A stretch of 64,000 bases of DNA from an uncultured Flavobacteriales bacterium. GTDB lineage: Bacteria > Bacteroidota > Bacteroidia > Flavobacteriales > BACL11. The first letter of the stretch is position 1; each line of letters begins with the position of its first letter. A model generated the notes under the pieces. It was not told the DNA's origin. It saw nothing but the letters and a program-made list of their open reading frames with translations, and ran no database searches. Shown piece after piece: positions 51,973-61,454 of this stretch. The DNA lies in contig CAJQJY010000005.1 in the NCBI GenBank assembly GCA_905478765.1, forward strand, positions 1 through 64,000, written 5' to 3'. Position numbers and translations under genes: made by a program.

Positions 51973-53097
51973 ATGAAACTTACCAAAGAAGTTATTTTAG
52001 CGGCACTATCTAATATTACTTTGCCTAATGAGGGTCAGAATATTGTTGAATGTGGAGCGATAAAAAATGTGCAGATTTTCGGTACTGATGTTGAGTTAGA
52101 TGTTGAGATAAAAAACCCTACATTACAATATAAAAAGCGTGTTGAGGTAGATTGCTTAAAAGCAATTCATGAGCATGCTTATGAAAAATCTAAAGTAAAG
52201 GTAAATCTTTTAGTTAATGCTCCAGAAAAATCAAATATTATTAAAGGCAATGAGATTCCTGGAGTTAAAAATATTGTTGCGGTTTCATCTGGCAAGGGAG
52301 GTGTTGGAAAATCAACTATTGCAGCAAATTTAGCTGTTGGGTTAGCTGATTTAGGATATAATGTTGGTGTAATTGATGCTGATATTTATGGTCCTTCTAT
52401 TCATATTATGTTTGGATTGGAGGGGGCAACTCCTGAAGCAATTCAAATTGATGGAAAATCAAAAATTAAACCTTTGGAAAGTTATGGTGTAAAGCTATTA
52501 TCTATAGGGTTTTTTGCTCAAAGTCAACAGGCAGTTGTTTGGAGGGGACCGATGGCTTCAAAAGCGTTGAACCAGTTACTTTGGGATACGCATTGGGGGG
52601 AGTTGGATTACCTTATTGTTGATTTGCCCCCTGGTACTGGTGATATACATTTATCATTGGTGCAATCAATTCCCTTAACGGGTGCTATTGTAGTGAGTAC
52701 TCCTCAAAATATTGCTTTAGCTGATGCTAAAAAAGGAGTGAATATGTTTCAGATGGACAGTATTGCCGTTCCTGTTTTAGGGATGGTGGAGAACATGTCT
52801 TATTTCACTCCTGAAGAATTGCCTGATAATAAATATTACATTTTTGGTGAAGGCGGAGCTAAAGGGTTAGCTGAATACATGGGTATTGATTTGTTGGCTG
52901 AAATCCCTCTTGTTCAATCAGTTCGTGAAGCTGCTGATGCAGGAAGACCTGCCGTATTACAAGGTGCTACCCCTGTTGCACTAGAGTTTTTAAATTTGGC
53001 TAAGAATGTAGTAACCGCAATTGAAAAAAGAAATGTAAGTTTGCCACCAACATCAGCAGTGGAAACTACAAATGAGGCGGGTTGCTCAACTAAATAA
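51973..53097 (+). CDS. mrp: Mrp/ApbC-family iron-sulfur carrier ATPase
   Basis: 374 residues. An N-terminal MIP18/DUF59 domain (about 1-90) precedes the deviant Walker A AVSSGKGGVGKSTIAANLAVGLA, with VIDADIYGPSIHIMFGL and DYLIVDLPPGTGDIHLS. The usual CxxC cluster motif of Mrp near the C-terminus is not obvious: after VLGMVENMSYF the next residues are TPEELPDNKYYIFGEGG, without cysteines. Bacteroidota members often have this form. It should bind or carry Fe-S clusters. It is paired with a NifU-type gene 6 bases downstream. Confidence 0.9.
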   Translation: MKLTKEVILAALSNITLPNEGQNIVECGAIKNVQIFGTDVELDVEIKNPTLQYKKRVEVDCLKAIHEHAYEKSKVKVNLLVNAPEKSNIIKGNEIPGVKNIVAVSSGKGGVGKSTIAANLAVGLADLGYNVGVIDADIYGPSIHIMFGLEGATPEAIQIDGKSKIKPLESYGVKLLSIGFFAQSQQAVVWRGPMASKALNQLLWDTHWGELDYLIVDLPPGTGDIHLSLVQSIPLTGAIVVSTPQNIALADAKKGVNMFQMDSIAVPVLGMVENMSYFTPEELPDNKYYIFGEGGAKGLAEYMGIDLLAEIPLVQSVREAADAGRPAVLQGATPVALEFLNLAKNVVTAIEKRNVSLPPTSAVETTNEAGCSTK

Positions 53098-53103
53098 AAT
53101 ATT

Positions 53104-53358
53104 ATGGGAATTATTACTGACAAAACTATTATTGATAAAATTGAGTGTGCTTTAGCTGAGATAAGACCTTTTTTAGAGGATGATGGTGGTGATATTAATT
53201 TTATTGAACTTACTGATGAATGGGTAGTGAAAGTAAAATTGATTGGAGCTTGCAGCAGTTGCAGTATTAGTTTATCAACTTTAAAAAATGGTGTTGAGGT
53301 TGTGGTTAAGCGCGCTGTTCCTGAAGTGAAAGAGGTTATTGAAATTTCTGCTCTCTAA
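53104..53358 (+). CDS. NifU C-terminal domain-like Fe-S scaffold
   Basis: 84 residues: a single NifU domain with IRPFLEDDGGDINFI and the cluster-binding CSSC in LIGACSSCSISLSTLKNGVE. The N-terminal domain of the other Nfu protein in this window (at 31.6 kb) is absent. Pairing with mrp makes a two-gene Fe-S delivery unit just before the Fe-S and haem-rich alternative complex III operon. Confidence 0.92.
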   Translation: MGIITDKTIIDKIECALAEIRPFLEDDGGDINFIELTDEWVVKVKLIGACSSCSISLSTLKNGVEVVVKRAVPEVKEVIEISAL

Positions 53359-53469
53359 TAGTTAATTATTTTTCTTGATGCTATATCTAGTAGAGTGCTT
53401 TTCTATTTAGAATTGCTATAAATTACATTAAACAGTTATTTTATGCCTATTTTTTTAATTTGAAAAATA

Positions 53470-53477
53470 TAAATTTG
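53470..53477 (+). promoter_or_regulatory. -7 element of alternative complex III operon (decides start)
   Basis: TAAATTTG matches TAnnTTTG. The track start (TTG 53460) precedes it, so the ATG at 53505, right before a signal peptide, is taken as the start of actA. Confidence 0.55.
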
Positions 53478-53504
53478 CAACCTAAAATTGAAGATATATT
53501 TAAC

Positions 53505-54719
53505 ATGATTAGAATTAATAATATTAAAAACTACCTTTTACTTCTTATAGTATCGTTTGCATTTTCATTTCAAGCGTTAGCTGAAGTAGATGGCGCTCAA
53601 ATTTTTAAACAAAACTGTACAGCATGTCATGTTTTAGGAGAGACTAAGCTTATTGGTCCAGGTTTAAAAGGCATAACAGAAAAAAGAGACAAAGGATGGT
53701 TGAAAAAATGGATTAATAATTCATCTGAATTAATTGCTTCTGGTGATGAAGATGCAATTGCAATTTTTGAGGAGTATAATAAAGTTGCAATGACAAATTT
53801 TTATTTTTCTGATGAAGAATTTGAAGCTTTATTTGGTTATTTAGAAAATCCTCCAGTAGAAGAGGCTCCTGTTGCTATCCAAAATACTGTTGTTGCAGAG
53901 GAAGAAGGGTTGTCTGCTTCTACTCAAATGATGTTGATTGCTTTGGTTTTATTAACTCTTATATACATATTGACATCTGTTAAAAACAGTCTTAAAGAAA
54001 GTTTAGGGCAAAATACTGAGTCAGTTTCTGCAACAGTACAATCTAATTTTACATTGTTTTTCTCCAAGACTATTAACAAATTATTTGTTGGCTTATTTTT
54101 TGCAATTATAATTTTGAAGATTGTATATGATGCAATGATGGGTGTAGGTGTTACTACTAATTATCAACCTGAACAGCCAATCGCTTTTTCACACAAAATT
54201 CATGCAGGTGATAATGGGATTGACTGTAATTATTGTCATGTTTCCGCTAGAAAGTCTAAGCATTCTAGTATACCATCTGCTAATGTTTGCATGAATTGTC
54301 ATGCAAGTATTGTAGAAGGCTCTATCGCAGGCGCTACAGAATTACAAAAAATATATGATGCAGTTGGCTATGATCCTGATAAGCGACAATATATTGAAGG
54401 TTACGAGCAAAAGCCTATTGAATGGGTAAGGATTCATAATCTTCCTGATTTAGCTTATTTTAATCACTCGCAACATGTTAACGTAGGTAAAATTGAGTGT
54501 CAAGAATGTCATGGAGCTATTGAGGAGATGGATGTTGTAAAACAAGAAAATGATTTAACTATGGGTTGGTGTATTAATTGCCATAGAGAGACAGAGGTAA
54601 AAATGGAAGGAAACGATTACTATACTAGTCTTCATGAAAAAATGAAAGAGCAATATTCAGGTGAAAAAATTACTGTAGATAAGATAGGTGGTTTAGAGTG
54701 TGGTAAGTGCCATTATTAA
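53505..54719 (+). CDS. actA: Alternative complex III subunit A, multihaem cytochrome c with extra N-terminal haem domain
   Basis: About 404 residues with six CxxCH sites. One is in an N-terminal class I cytochrome-type domain (CTACH near 40, after a signal peptide ending QALAE). Then come two membrane segments (about 142-160 and 195-215) and a five-haem part (CNYCH, CMNCH, CQECH, CINCH, CGKCH). The five-haem part corresponds to ActA of Rhodothermus; the fused sixth haem lies in front. It accepts electrons in the quinol:electron-acceptor complex on the periplasmic side. ATG 53505 was chosen over the track TTG. Confidence 0.9.
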   Translation: MIRINNIKNYLLLLIVSFAFSFQALAEVDGAQIFKQNCTACHVLGETKLIGPGLKGITEKRDKGWLKKWINNSSELIASGDEDAIAIFEEYNKVAMTNFYFSDEEFEALFGYLENPPVEEAPVAIQNTVVAEEEGLSASTQMMLIALVLLTLIYILTSVKNSLKESLGQNTESVSATVQSNFTLFFSKTINKLFVGLFFAIIILKIVYDAMMGVGVTTNYQPEQPIAFSHKIHAGDNGIDCNYCHVSARKSKHSSIPSANVCMNCHASIVEGSIAGATELQKIYDAVGYDPDKRQYIEGYEQKPIEWVRIHNLPDLAYFNHSQHVNVGKIECQECHGAIEEMDVVKQENDLTMGWCINCHRETEVKMEGNDYYTSLHEKMKEQYSGEKITVDKIGGLECGKCHY

Positions 54720-54748
54720 TAAGTATTTAGATTTAAGTTCTATATAAT

Positions 54749-57703
54749 ATGACAAAAGCAAAAAAATATTGGAAAGGTTTAGCAGAGCTAAATAATGATC
54801 CGATTGTAGACAAGTTAAAACAAAATGAATTTGTTGAAGAAATTCCAGTAGATAAGTTTTTAGGTGATAGTGATATTTCATCTACATCTACATCAAGAAG
54901 AGATTTCTTAAAGTTTTTAGGATTCAGTACAGCAGCTGCAACTTTAGCGGCTTGCGAGACTCCTGTTAACAAAGCTATTCCTTATGTAATTAAGCCTGAA
55001 GAAGTAACTCCTGGAGTTGCTAATTTCTATGCAACTACAATGTATGATGGGCATGATTATGCTTCTATATTAGTTAAAACTAGAGAGGGAAGACCTATTA
55101 AGATTGAGCCAAACAAAACAGGAACTAATGCAAGAATTCAAGCTTCTGTTCTGTCATTATATGATTCTTCAAGATTAAAGAATCCTATGAAATTAGGTGT
55201 TAAATCTGATTGGAACACTGTAGATGCTGATATTACTGCTGAGTTAGAAAAAATTTCTGCTGATGGAGGAAATATTGCATTTCTAACTGCTACTATATTA
55301 AGCCCATCTACTAAACAATTAATTGCTGATTTTTCATCTAAATATAAAAATGTAAGACATGTACAAATGGATGCTGTTTCTTCTCATGGTACATTAGAAG
55401 CAAATGAGACTTCATTTGGAGTAAGAGCTTTACCTATGTTTCGTTTTGATAAAGCTGCTGTTATTGTTTCATTTGGTGCTGATTTTATTGGTAATTGGGG
55501 GCACCCAAACAATGAAAAAGATTATGCTTTAGGTAGAAATCCAAATGATGGTAAAATGTCTAAACACTATCAAGTTGAATCTAGTTTATCATTAACAGGT
55601 TCTAATGCTGATGAAAGAATCCAAATTAAACCTTCTGAACAAGCTGGTTTATTATCTAATTTGTTAAATGCCTTAAATGGCGGTGATGCTGATATTAGAA
55701 TTGCTAAAATGGCTGCTGATTTATCTAAAAATCCAGGAAACTCAATTGTTGTATGCGGTAGTAATGATACTAAAATTCAAATTTTAGTTAATGCAATAAA
55801 TGATAAATTAGGAAATTATGAAAATACAATTACTTTATCAGCACCTTCTTATTTGAAGCAAGGAAATGATAATGATGTTGCTCAATTAATTACCGATATG
55901 AATGATGGTAATATTGCCGCATTAATTACTTATAATGTAAATCCTTCTTATTCCTTAAAGAATGCAGCAGGATATAATTCAGGCTTAGAAAAAGTATCTT
56001 TAACTATTTCTACTTCACTTTATAATGATGAGTCTGCTTCAAAAATGATGTATGTTTGTCCTGATAATCATTACTTGGAATCATGGGGTGATGCTATACC
56101 AACTCATGGTGAATATACTTTTATGCAACCAACTATCTCTCCATTGTTTAATGGAAGGCAGTTTCAAGAAAGTATGATGAGCTGGATGGGGGAATCAGAT
56201 TATCATACTTATCTACAAAACTATTATTCATTTGCTGATTGGAATCAATCTGTACATGATGGTTACTTTACTTCAAATGATGGAAAAATGAATCCTAAAT
56301 CTTTTGCTGCTACTATTCCTTCTTTTGATTTATCAAAATCTGAGGCTATAGAGTTTGAGATGACTGAGAAAATATCAATGGGTGATGGTTCTCAATCTAA
56401 TAATCCTTGGTTGCAAGAATTACCAGATCCGTTATCCAGAGCTTGTTGGGATAATTATTTAACAATTTCAGCTTCTACAGCTGGTGATTTAGGAATAACA
56501 AATTGGAATATTTCTAATGGCGCCTTAAATGGCAGTATGGTTAACGTTACTGTAAATGGAACTACTTTAAATAATGTTCCAGTTATGATTCAACCAGGGC
56601 AAGCTAATAGTACCGTTGCATTAGCAGTTGGATATGGTAGAACTGCTGCAGGGAAATGTGGTAATGATATAGGTTTTAACGCTTTTTCTTTAGGAAATGG
56701 AGATGCTATTATTGAAGTAGTTGATGGTGAGTACGAATTTGCAGCTGTTCAATTACATCATACGATGATGGGAAGAGATATTGTAAAAGAAACTACACTT
56801 GCTGATTTTATTGTCGATCCTACTTCAGGAAATCATAAAACATTATATGCTACTCATGATGGTCCTAAAACTGGGGATAAAGTTTCTCTTTGGGATGAGT
56901 TTGATCATTCAACAGGTCACTTTTGGAATATGTCAATTGACTTAACACTTTGTACAGGATGTGCTGCTTGTGTTATTTCTTGTCATGCTGAAAATAATGT
57001 TCCTGTTGTTGGTAAAGAAGAAATTAGAAAATCGAGAGATATGCACTGGTTGCGTATTGACCGTTATTTTTCTTCTGATATGACAAAAGAATTATCTGCT
57101 GAAGAAAAAATATCTGCAATTGATATGTATGCTGAAATGGAGGATCCTTCAGGAAATCCTGAAACGGTTTATCAGCCAGTAATGTGTCAGCATTGTAATC
57201 ATGCTCCTTGTGAGACTGTTTGTCCTGTTGCTGCCACCTCACATGGTGCAGAAGGTCAAAATCATATGGCTTATAATAGATGTGTGGGTACAAGGTATTG
57301 TGCGAATAACTGTCCTTATAAAGTAAGAAGATTTAACTGGTTCCAATATTCTGATAACGATAAGTTTGATTTCAACATGAATGATGACTATGGTAAAATG
57401 GTATTAAATCCTGATGTGGTTGTTCGTTCAAGAGGAGTTGTTGAGAAATGTAGTATGTGTATACAGCAAATACAAGCAATTAAACTTGATGCTAAAAACA
57501 CTGGAAGAACAGTTAGAGATGAAGATGCACAAACAGCATGTTCTTCTGCTTGCTCTACAAATGCAATCGTGTTTGGAGATGTAAATGATAATTCTCATCA
57601 GATTCAAGGATTGAAGAAGGACTCTAGATCATATCAGCTGCTAGACCATTTGAATGTTGATCCTTCAGTATTCTATCAAACTAAAATTAGAAATAAAGCT
57701 TAA
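54749..57703 (+). CDS. actB: Alternative complex III subunit B, iron-sulfur molybdopterin-like protein
   Basis: 984 residues. A twin-arginine signal (SRRDFLKFLGFSTAAATLAAC) also ends in a Cys, so Tat export with a lipid anchor is possible. Residues about 80-720 follow the molybdopterin-oxidoreductase fold, which in ActB carries no Mo cofactor. The C-terminal part has ferredoxin-type cysteines for four clusters: LCTGCAACVISCHAEN, CQHCNHAPCETVCP, CVGTRYCANNCP and CSMCIQQIQ with CSSACSTNAI. It passes electrons from quinol within the complex. Confidence 0.93.
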   Translation: MTKAKKYWKGLAELNNDPIVDKLKQNEFVEEIPVDKFLGDSDISSTSTSRRDFLKFLGFSTAAATLAACETPVNKAIPYVIKPEEVTPGVANFYATTMYDGHDYASILVKTREGRPIKIEPNKTGTNARIQASVLSLYDSSRLKNPMKLGVKSDWNTVDADITAELEKISADGGNIAFLTATILSPSTKQLIADFSSKYKNVRHVQMDAVSSHGTLEANETSFGVRALPMFRFDKAAVIVSFGADFIGNWGHPNNEKDYALGRNPNDGKMSKHYQVESSLSLTGSNADERIQIKPSEQAGLLSNLLNALNGGDADIRIAKMAADLSKNPGNSIVVCGSNDTKIQILVNAINDKLGNYENTITLSAPSYLKQGNDNDVAQLITDMNDGNIAALITYNVNPSYSLKNAAGYNSGLEKVSLTISTSLYNDESASKMMYVCPDNHYLESWGDAIPTHGEYTFMQPTISPLFNGRQFQESMMSWMGESDYHTYLQNYYSFADWNQSVHDGYFTSNDGKMNPKSFAATIPSFDLSKSEAIEFEMTEKISMGDGSQSNNPWLQELPDPLSRACWDNYLTISASTAGDLGITNWNISNGALNGSMVNVTVNGTTLNNVPVMIQPGQANSTVALAVGYGRTAAGKCGNDIGFNAFSLGNGDAIIEVVDGEYEFAAVQLHHTMMGRDIVKETTLADFIVDPTSGNHKTLYATHDGPKTGDKVSLWDEFDHSTGHFWNMSIDLTLCTGCAACVISCHAENNVPVVGKEEIRKSRDMHWLRIDRYFSSDMTKELSAEEKISAIDMYAEMEDPSGNPETVYQPVMCQHCNHAPCETVCPVAATSHGAEGQNHMAYNRCVGTRYCANNCPYKVRRFNWFQYSDNDKFDFNMNDDYGKMVLNPDVVVRSRGVVEKCSMCIQQIQAIKLDAKNTGRTVRDEDAQTACSSACSTNAIVFGDVNDNSHQIQGLKKDSRSYQLLDHLNVDPSVFYQTKIRNKA

Positions 57704-57710
57704 TTATATT

Positions 57711-59090
57711 ATGCATAAAGAATCAGAAATTAGAGACCCATTAATTCTTGGTAATAAGTCCTACCATGATATTACAAAAGATATTGCGTTTCCTGTTGAA
57801 GGTAAGGCTAATAAATATTGGTGGATTTTATTTTCACTGTCATTAGTTCTTTTCTTATGGGGTGTTGTCTCAATGGCATACACTATTGGAACAGGAATTG
57901 GTGCTTGGGGGTTGAATAAAACAGTAAACTGGGCATGGGATATTACTAACTTTGTTTGGTGGATTGGAATTGGACATGCGGGAACATTAATCTCTGCAGT
58001 ACTTTTATTATTCCGTCAAAAGTGGAGAATGTCAATTAACCGTTCAGCAGAAGCAATGACAATATTTGGTGTTGCTCAAGCTGCATTATTCCCATTAATT
58101 CATATGGGAAGACCATGGTTAGCTTACTATGTATTTCCTATTCCTAATCAATTTGGTTCACTTTGGGTAAATTTTAATTCTCCATTATTATGGGATGTAT
58201 TTGCAATTTCAACTTACTTCTCTGTTTCAGTAGTATTCTGGTACATTGGTTTAATTCCTGATTTTGCAATGCTAAGAGATAGAATGAGTGCAAAAACAGC
58301 ACCTTTGAAAAAGCAGTTATATTCATTCCTTTCTTTCGGATGGAGTGGTAAAGCAAAACATTGGCAAAGATTTGAAGAAGTTTCTTTAGTATTAGCTGGT
58401 TTAGCTACTCCTTTAGTATTCTCGGTTCACTCTATTGTATCTATGGACTTTGCAACTTCAATTATACCAGGTTGGCACACGACAATCTTTCCTCCTTATT
58501 TTGTTTTAGGAGCATTATTTTCTGGCTTTGCAATGGTAGAAACTTTACTTATTATAATGAGGAAAGTTGTGAATATGGAAGCTTATATCACTATTAAGCA
58601 TATTGAATATATGAATATTATTATCTTGCTTACAGGTTCTTTAGTGGGTACTGCTTATATAACGGAGTTATTCATGTCATGGTATTCAGGAGTTGAATTT
58701 GAGCAATATGCTTTCTTGAACAGAGCAACTGGACCTTACTGGTGGGCCTATGCTATTATGATGACTTGTAATGTTCTTACCCCACAGTTGTATTGGTTTA
58801 GTTCTATAAGAAAGAGTTTTATTGCAACATTTATTTTGTCAATATTTGTAAATATTGGTATGTGGTTTGAGCGTTTTGTAATTATTGTAACTTCTTTACA
58901 TAGAGATTATTTACCTTCAGCTTGGACCATGTTCTCTCCAACATTTATTGATATAGGTATTTATTTAGGTACAATTGGATTCTTCTTTGTATTGTTCCTT
59001 TTATATGCAAGAACTTTCCCAGTAATTGCACAAGCAGAATTAAAATCAATTGTTAAATCTTCAGGTTCTGAATATAAAAACAAGAAATAA
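57711..59090 (+). CDS. actC: Alternative complex III subunit C, NrfD-type membrane protein
   Basis: 459 residues, ten membrane helices of the NrfD/PsrC family (from WWILFSLSLVLFLWGVVSMAY to GIYLGTIGFFFVLFLLYARTF). It binds quinol in the membrane. The track's extended start (57654) overlaps actB; ATG 57711 (MHKESEIRDPLILGNKSY) follows the actB stop by 7 bases and matches homologous N-termini. The stop overlaps the actD start by one base. Confidence 0.93.
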   Translation: MHKESEIRDPLILGNKSYHDITKDIAFPVEGKANKYWWILFSLSLVLFLWGVVSMAYTIGTGIGAWGLNKTVNWAWDITNFVWWIGIGHAGTLISAVLLLFRQKWRMSINRSAEAMTIFGVAQAALFPLIHMGRPWLAYYVFPIPNQFGSLWVNFNSPLLWDVFAISTYFSVSVVFWYIGLIPDFAMLRDRMSAKTAPLKKQLYSFLSFGWSGKAKHWQRFEEVSLVLAGLATPLVFSVHSIVSMDFATSIIPGWHTTIFPPYFVLGALFSGFAMVETLLIIMRKVVNMEAYITIKHIEYMNIIILLTGSLVGTAYITELFMSWYSGVEFEQYAFLNRATGPYWWAYAIMMTCNVLTPQLYWFSSIRKSFIATFILSIFVNIGMWFERFVIIVTSLHRDYLPSAWTMFSPTFIDIGIYLGTIGFFFVLFLLYARTFPVIAQAELKSIVKSSGSEYKNKK

Positions 59091-59611
59091 TGAGTAAAAA
59101 TACACTATACGGAATTTTTGATTGCGAGCTAGTTTTATTAGCGGCAGTAAAAGAAGTTCGTGCTAATAAAATTGAGATTAAGGAGGTGTACTCTCCTTTT
59201 CCTATACATGGTTTAGATAAAGCTTTAGGATTGAAAGAAACAAGAATGGCAATCACTGCGTTCATTTATGGATGTATTGGCCTTTCATTAGCTGCTTTAA
59301 TGATTTATAATATAATGATTATTGATTGGCCACAGAATATTGGAGGGAAACCAAACTTTACTTTTTACCATAATATGCCCGCATTTATTCCTATTATGTT
59401 TGAATGTACAGTATTATTTGCAGCTCACCTAATGTCAATTACTTATTTAATAAGAAATGGGCTTTATCCAGGTGCTGCTTCAGATTGCCCTGATCCAAGA
59501 ACAACTGATGATAAATTTTTAATGGAAATTGAAGTAGAAGGGGATTTAGCTGCTCTTAAAGCTATGCTTACTAAAAATGGAGCTACTGAAATTAACGAAA
59601 AAGACGCGTAA
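59090..59611 (+). CDS. actD: Alternative complex III subunit D (DUF3341)
   Basis: 173 residues. The N-terminal soluble part (LYGIFDCELVLLAAVKEVR, PFPIHGLDKALGL) precedes two membrane helices (about 57-77 and 97-120), the DUF3341 layout. It is a structural membrane subunit of the complex. Two bases separate it from actE. Confidence 0.92.
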   Translation: MSKNTLYGIFDCELVLLAAVKEVRANKIEIKEVYSPFPIHGLDKALGLKETRMAITAFIYGCIGLSLAALMIYNIMIIDWPQNIGGKPNFTFYHNMPAFIPIMFECTVLFAAHLMSITYLIRNGLYPGAASDCPDPRTTDDKFLMEIEVEGDLAALKAMLTKNGATEINEKDA

Positions 59612-59613
59612 TT

Positions 59614-60183
59614 ATGAATAAATTAATTTTAAAATTAGCACTTATTTCAGGTATTGTATTCTTATCTTCTTGTACATCTGATACTGGATATGAATTTATG
59701 CCTAATATGTACCGTTCTCCTAGTATTGAAACTTACGCTGAGCATACTATTTCTGGTTATGATGGGATTCCTGTAGAGGGGACTGTAGCAAGGGGCTACT
59801 TATCTACTTTTAATTATGATGAAACTTTGGATGGTTACTTGTTGGCTGGTAAAAATGCAGTCAATCCTTTAGAAAATAATACAGAAAACTTAGCTGATGG
59901 TAGAGCACTTTATGGAATGTTTTGTGAACACTGTCATGGGGCAACTGGTTCAGGCGATGGAACCGTTACACATCCTATTTATTCAGCAGTACCTCATTAT
60001 AATGATGATAAATTAAAGAGAAGATGTGATGTGCCAATGTGTGATTTAAAAGCTGGGCATATTTTTCATGCTATTACTTATGGTTTAAATGCTATGGGAC
60101 CGCACGCAAGTCAAATATCTGAGAATGAAAGGTGGAAAATTACTCTTTATGTGCAAGAGGAATTACAAAATTTAGGTAAATAA
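59614..60183 (+). CDS. actE: Alternative complex III subunit E, monohaem cytochrome c lipoprotein
   Basis: 189 residues. Lipobox signal (IVFLSSCTS, Cys near 20). The haem site CEHCH lies in LYGMFCEHCHGATGSGDGTV, and the axial Met is probably in NAMGPHASQI. It hands electrons to a soluble cytochrome or oxidase on the periplasmic side. Confidence 0.92.
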   Translation: MNKLILKLALISGIVFLSSCTSDTGYEFMPNMYRSPSIETYAEHTISGYDGIPVEGTVARGYLSTFNYDETLDGYLLAGKNAVNPLENNTENLADGRALYGMFCEHCHGATGSGDGTVTHPIYSAVPHYNDDKLKRRCDVPMCDLKAGHIFHAITYGLNAMGPHASQISENERWKITLYVQEELQNLGK

Positions 60184-60197
60184 AAAATACATATACA

Positions 60198-61382
60198 ATG
60201 TTTACAATAAATAAAAAAGCAAAAAATCTTTCAATAGCACTTATGGCTATTGGGCTGATTGCATTAATTTTTGGTTTTGCATCAAATCCTCATGGAGCTT
60301 GGCCCGCACTTTTATTTAATACATATTTCTATTTAGGGATATCAGTATTTGCAGTGTTTTTTGTTGCTATGCAATATGTCTCTGAAGCAGGCTGGTCAAT
60401 AGTCCTTAAAAGAGTTCCTGAAGCAATTATGGGTGCACTACCTGCTTTTAGTTCTATTATGTTATTAATTATGGTTGCCTCCATTATGCACGTTAATCAT
60501 ATTTATCACTGGTTGCATGAGGGAATTATGACAGTTGGGCATGCAGAGTATGATTATATTATAGCAGGTAAAGAGCCATATCTGAATGCTACATTTTTTA
60601 TCATCAGAACAATAATATATTTATTAGGTTGGAATTATTTTGCTAAGAAATTAAGATCATTATCATTACTTGAAGATAGAGAAGGGGGGACTGCAATTCA
60701 TTTCAAAAGTGTAAGTACTTCTGCTTGGTTTATGGTATTCTTTGCGGTAACTTCTGCTATGGCATCTTGGGATTGGATCATGTCAATTGATGCTCATTGG
60801 TTTTCTACTCTATTTGGATGGTATGTATTTGCGGAGTGGGCTGCAATTGGTTTTACAAGTATTCTTTTATTTACTCTTTACTTGCAAAGACAAGGTTATT
60901 TAAAAGATGTAAATGAAAGTCATATTCATGATTTAGGAAAGTGGATTTTTGCTTTCTCTTTAGTATGGACTTATATGTGGTTCTCTCAATTTATGTTAAT
61001 TTGGTATGCTAATATTCCTGAGGAAGTAGCATATTTTACAGCAAGATTAGAAGTAGAGAATTATAAATTTCTTTTCTGGTTTTCTATGATTATTAATTTT
61101 GTGTTACCAGTAATTTTGTTAATGAGTAGAGATGCTAAAAGGCATAATAGTAGATTGATTTTTGTGAGTATTATTATACTTATTGGTCATTGGTTAAATT
61201 CATATTTATTAGTTGCTCCTGGCACTTTAAATACTCATGGTCATATTGGGTTTACTGAAATCGGAATTGGTCTTGGATTTGCAGGATTGTTAATTCATTT
61301 AACTTTTAAAACACTCGCAAAGGAACAAATGGAAGCTAAGAACCATCCAATGCTTGATGAGTCTAAACATTTACATACATAA
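60198..61382 (+). CDS. actF: Alternative complex III subunit F, membrane protein
   Basis: 394 residues with about ten membrane helices, similar in plan to the NrfD-type ActC. Conserved-looking stretches include SAMASWDWIMSIDAHWFSTLFGWYVFA, typical of ActF. It is the last gene of the complex and is followed by a terminator. In related flavobacteria I recall the oxidase genes coxB-coxA coming next. They are absent here, and ruvB follows directly. Confidence 0.92.
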   Translation: MFTINKKAKNLSIALMAIGLIALIFGFASNPHGAWPALLFNTYFYLGISVFAVFFVAMQYVSEAGWSIVLKRVPEAIMGALPAFSSIMLLIMVASIMHVNHIYHWLHEGIMTVGHAEYDYIIAGKEPYLNATFFIIRTIIYLLGWNYFAKKLRSLSLLEDREGGTAIHFKSVSTSAWFMVFFAVTSAMASWDWIMSIDAHWFSTLFGWYVFAEWAAIGFTSILLFTLYLQRQGYLKDVNESHIHDLGKWIFAFSLVWTYMWFSQFMLIWYANIPEEVAYFTARLEVENYKFLFWFSMIINFVLPVILLMSRDAKRHNSRLIFVSIIILIGHWLNSYLLVAPGTLNTHGHIGFTEIGIGLGFAGLLIHLTFKTLAKEQMEAKNHPMLDESKHLHT

Positions 61383-61403
61383 AATTGTATTGTTAATATA
61401 TTT

Positions 61404-61434
61404 TAAAGGGCCAGATAATTCTGACCCTTTTTTT
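61404..61434 (+). terminator. Terminator after alternative complex III operon
   Basis: AAAGGGCCAGA-TAAT-TCTGACCCTTT with one C-A mismatch, then more T. Confidence 0.8.
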
Positions 61435-61439
61435 ATGCT

Positions 61440-61447
61440 TACTTTTG
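61440..61447 (+). promoter_or_regulatory. -7 element of ruvB, leaderless type
   Basis: TACTTTTG matches TAnnTTTG, 7 bases before the ATG, so the ruvB message should have almost no leader. Confidence 0.5.
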
Positions 61448-61454
61448 CTACTCT

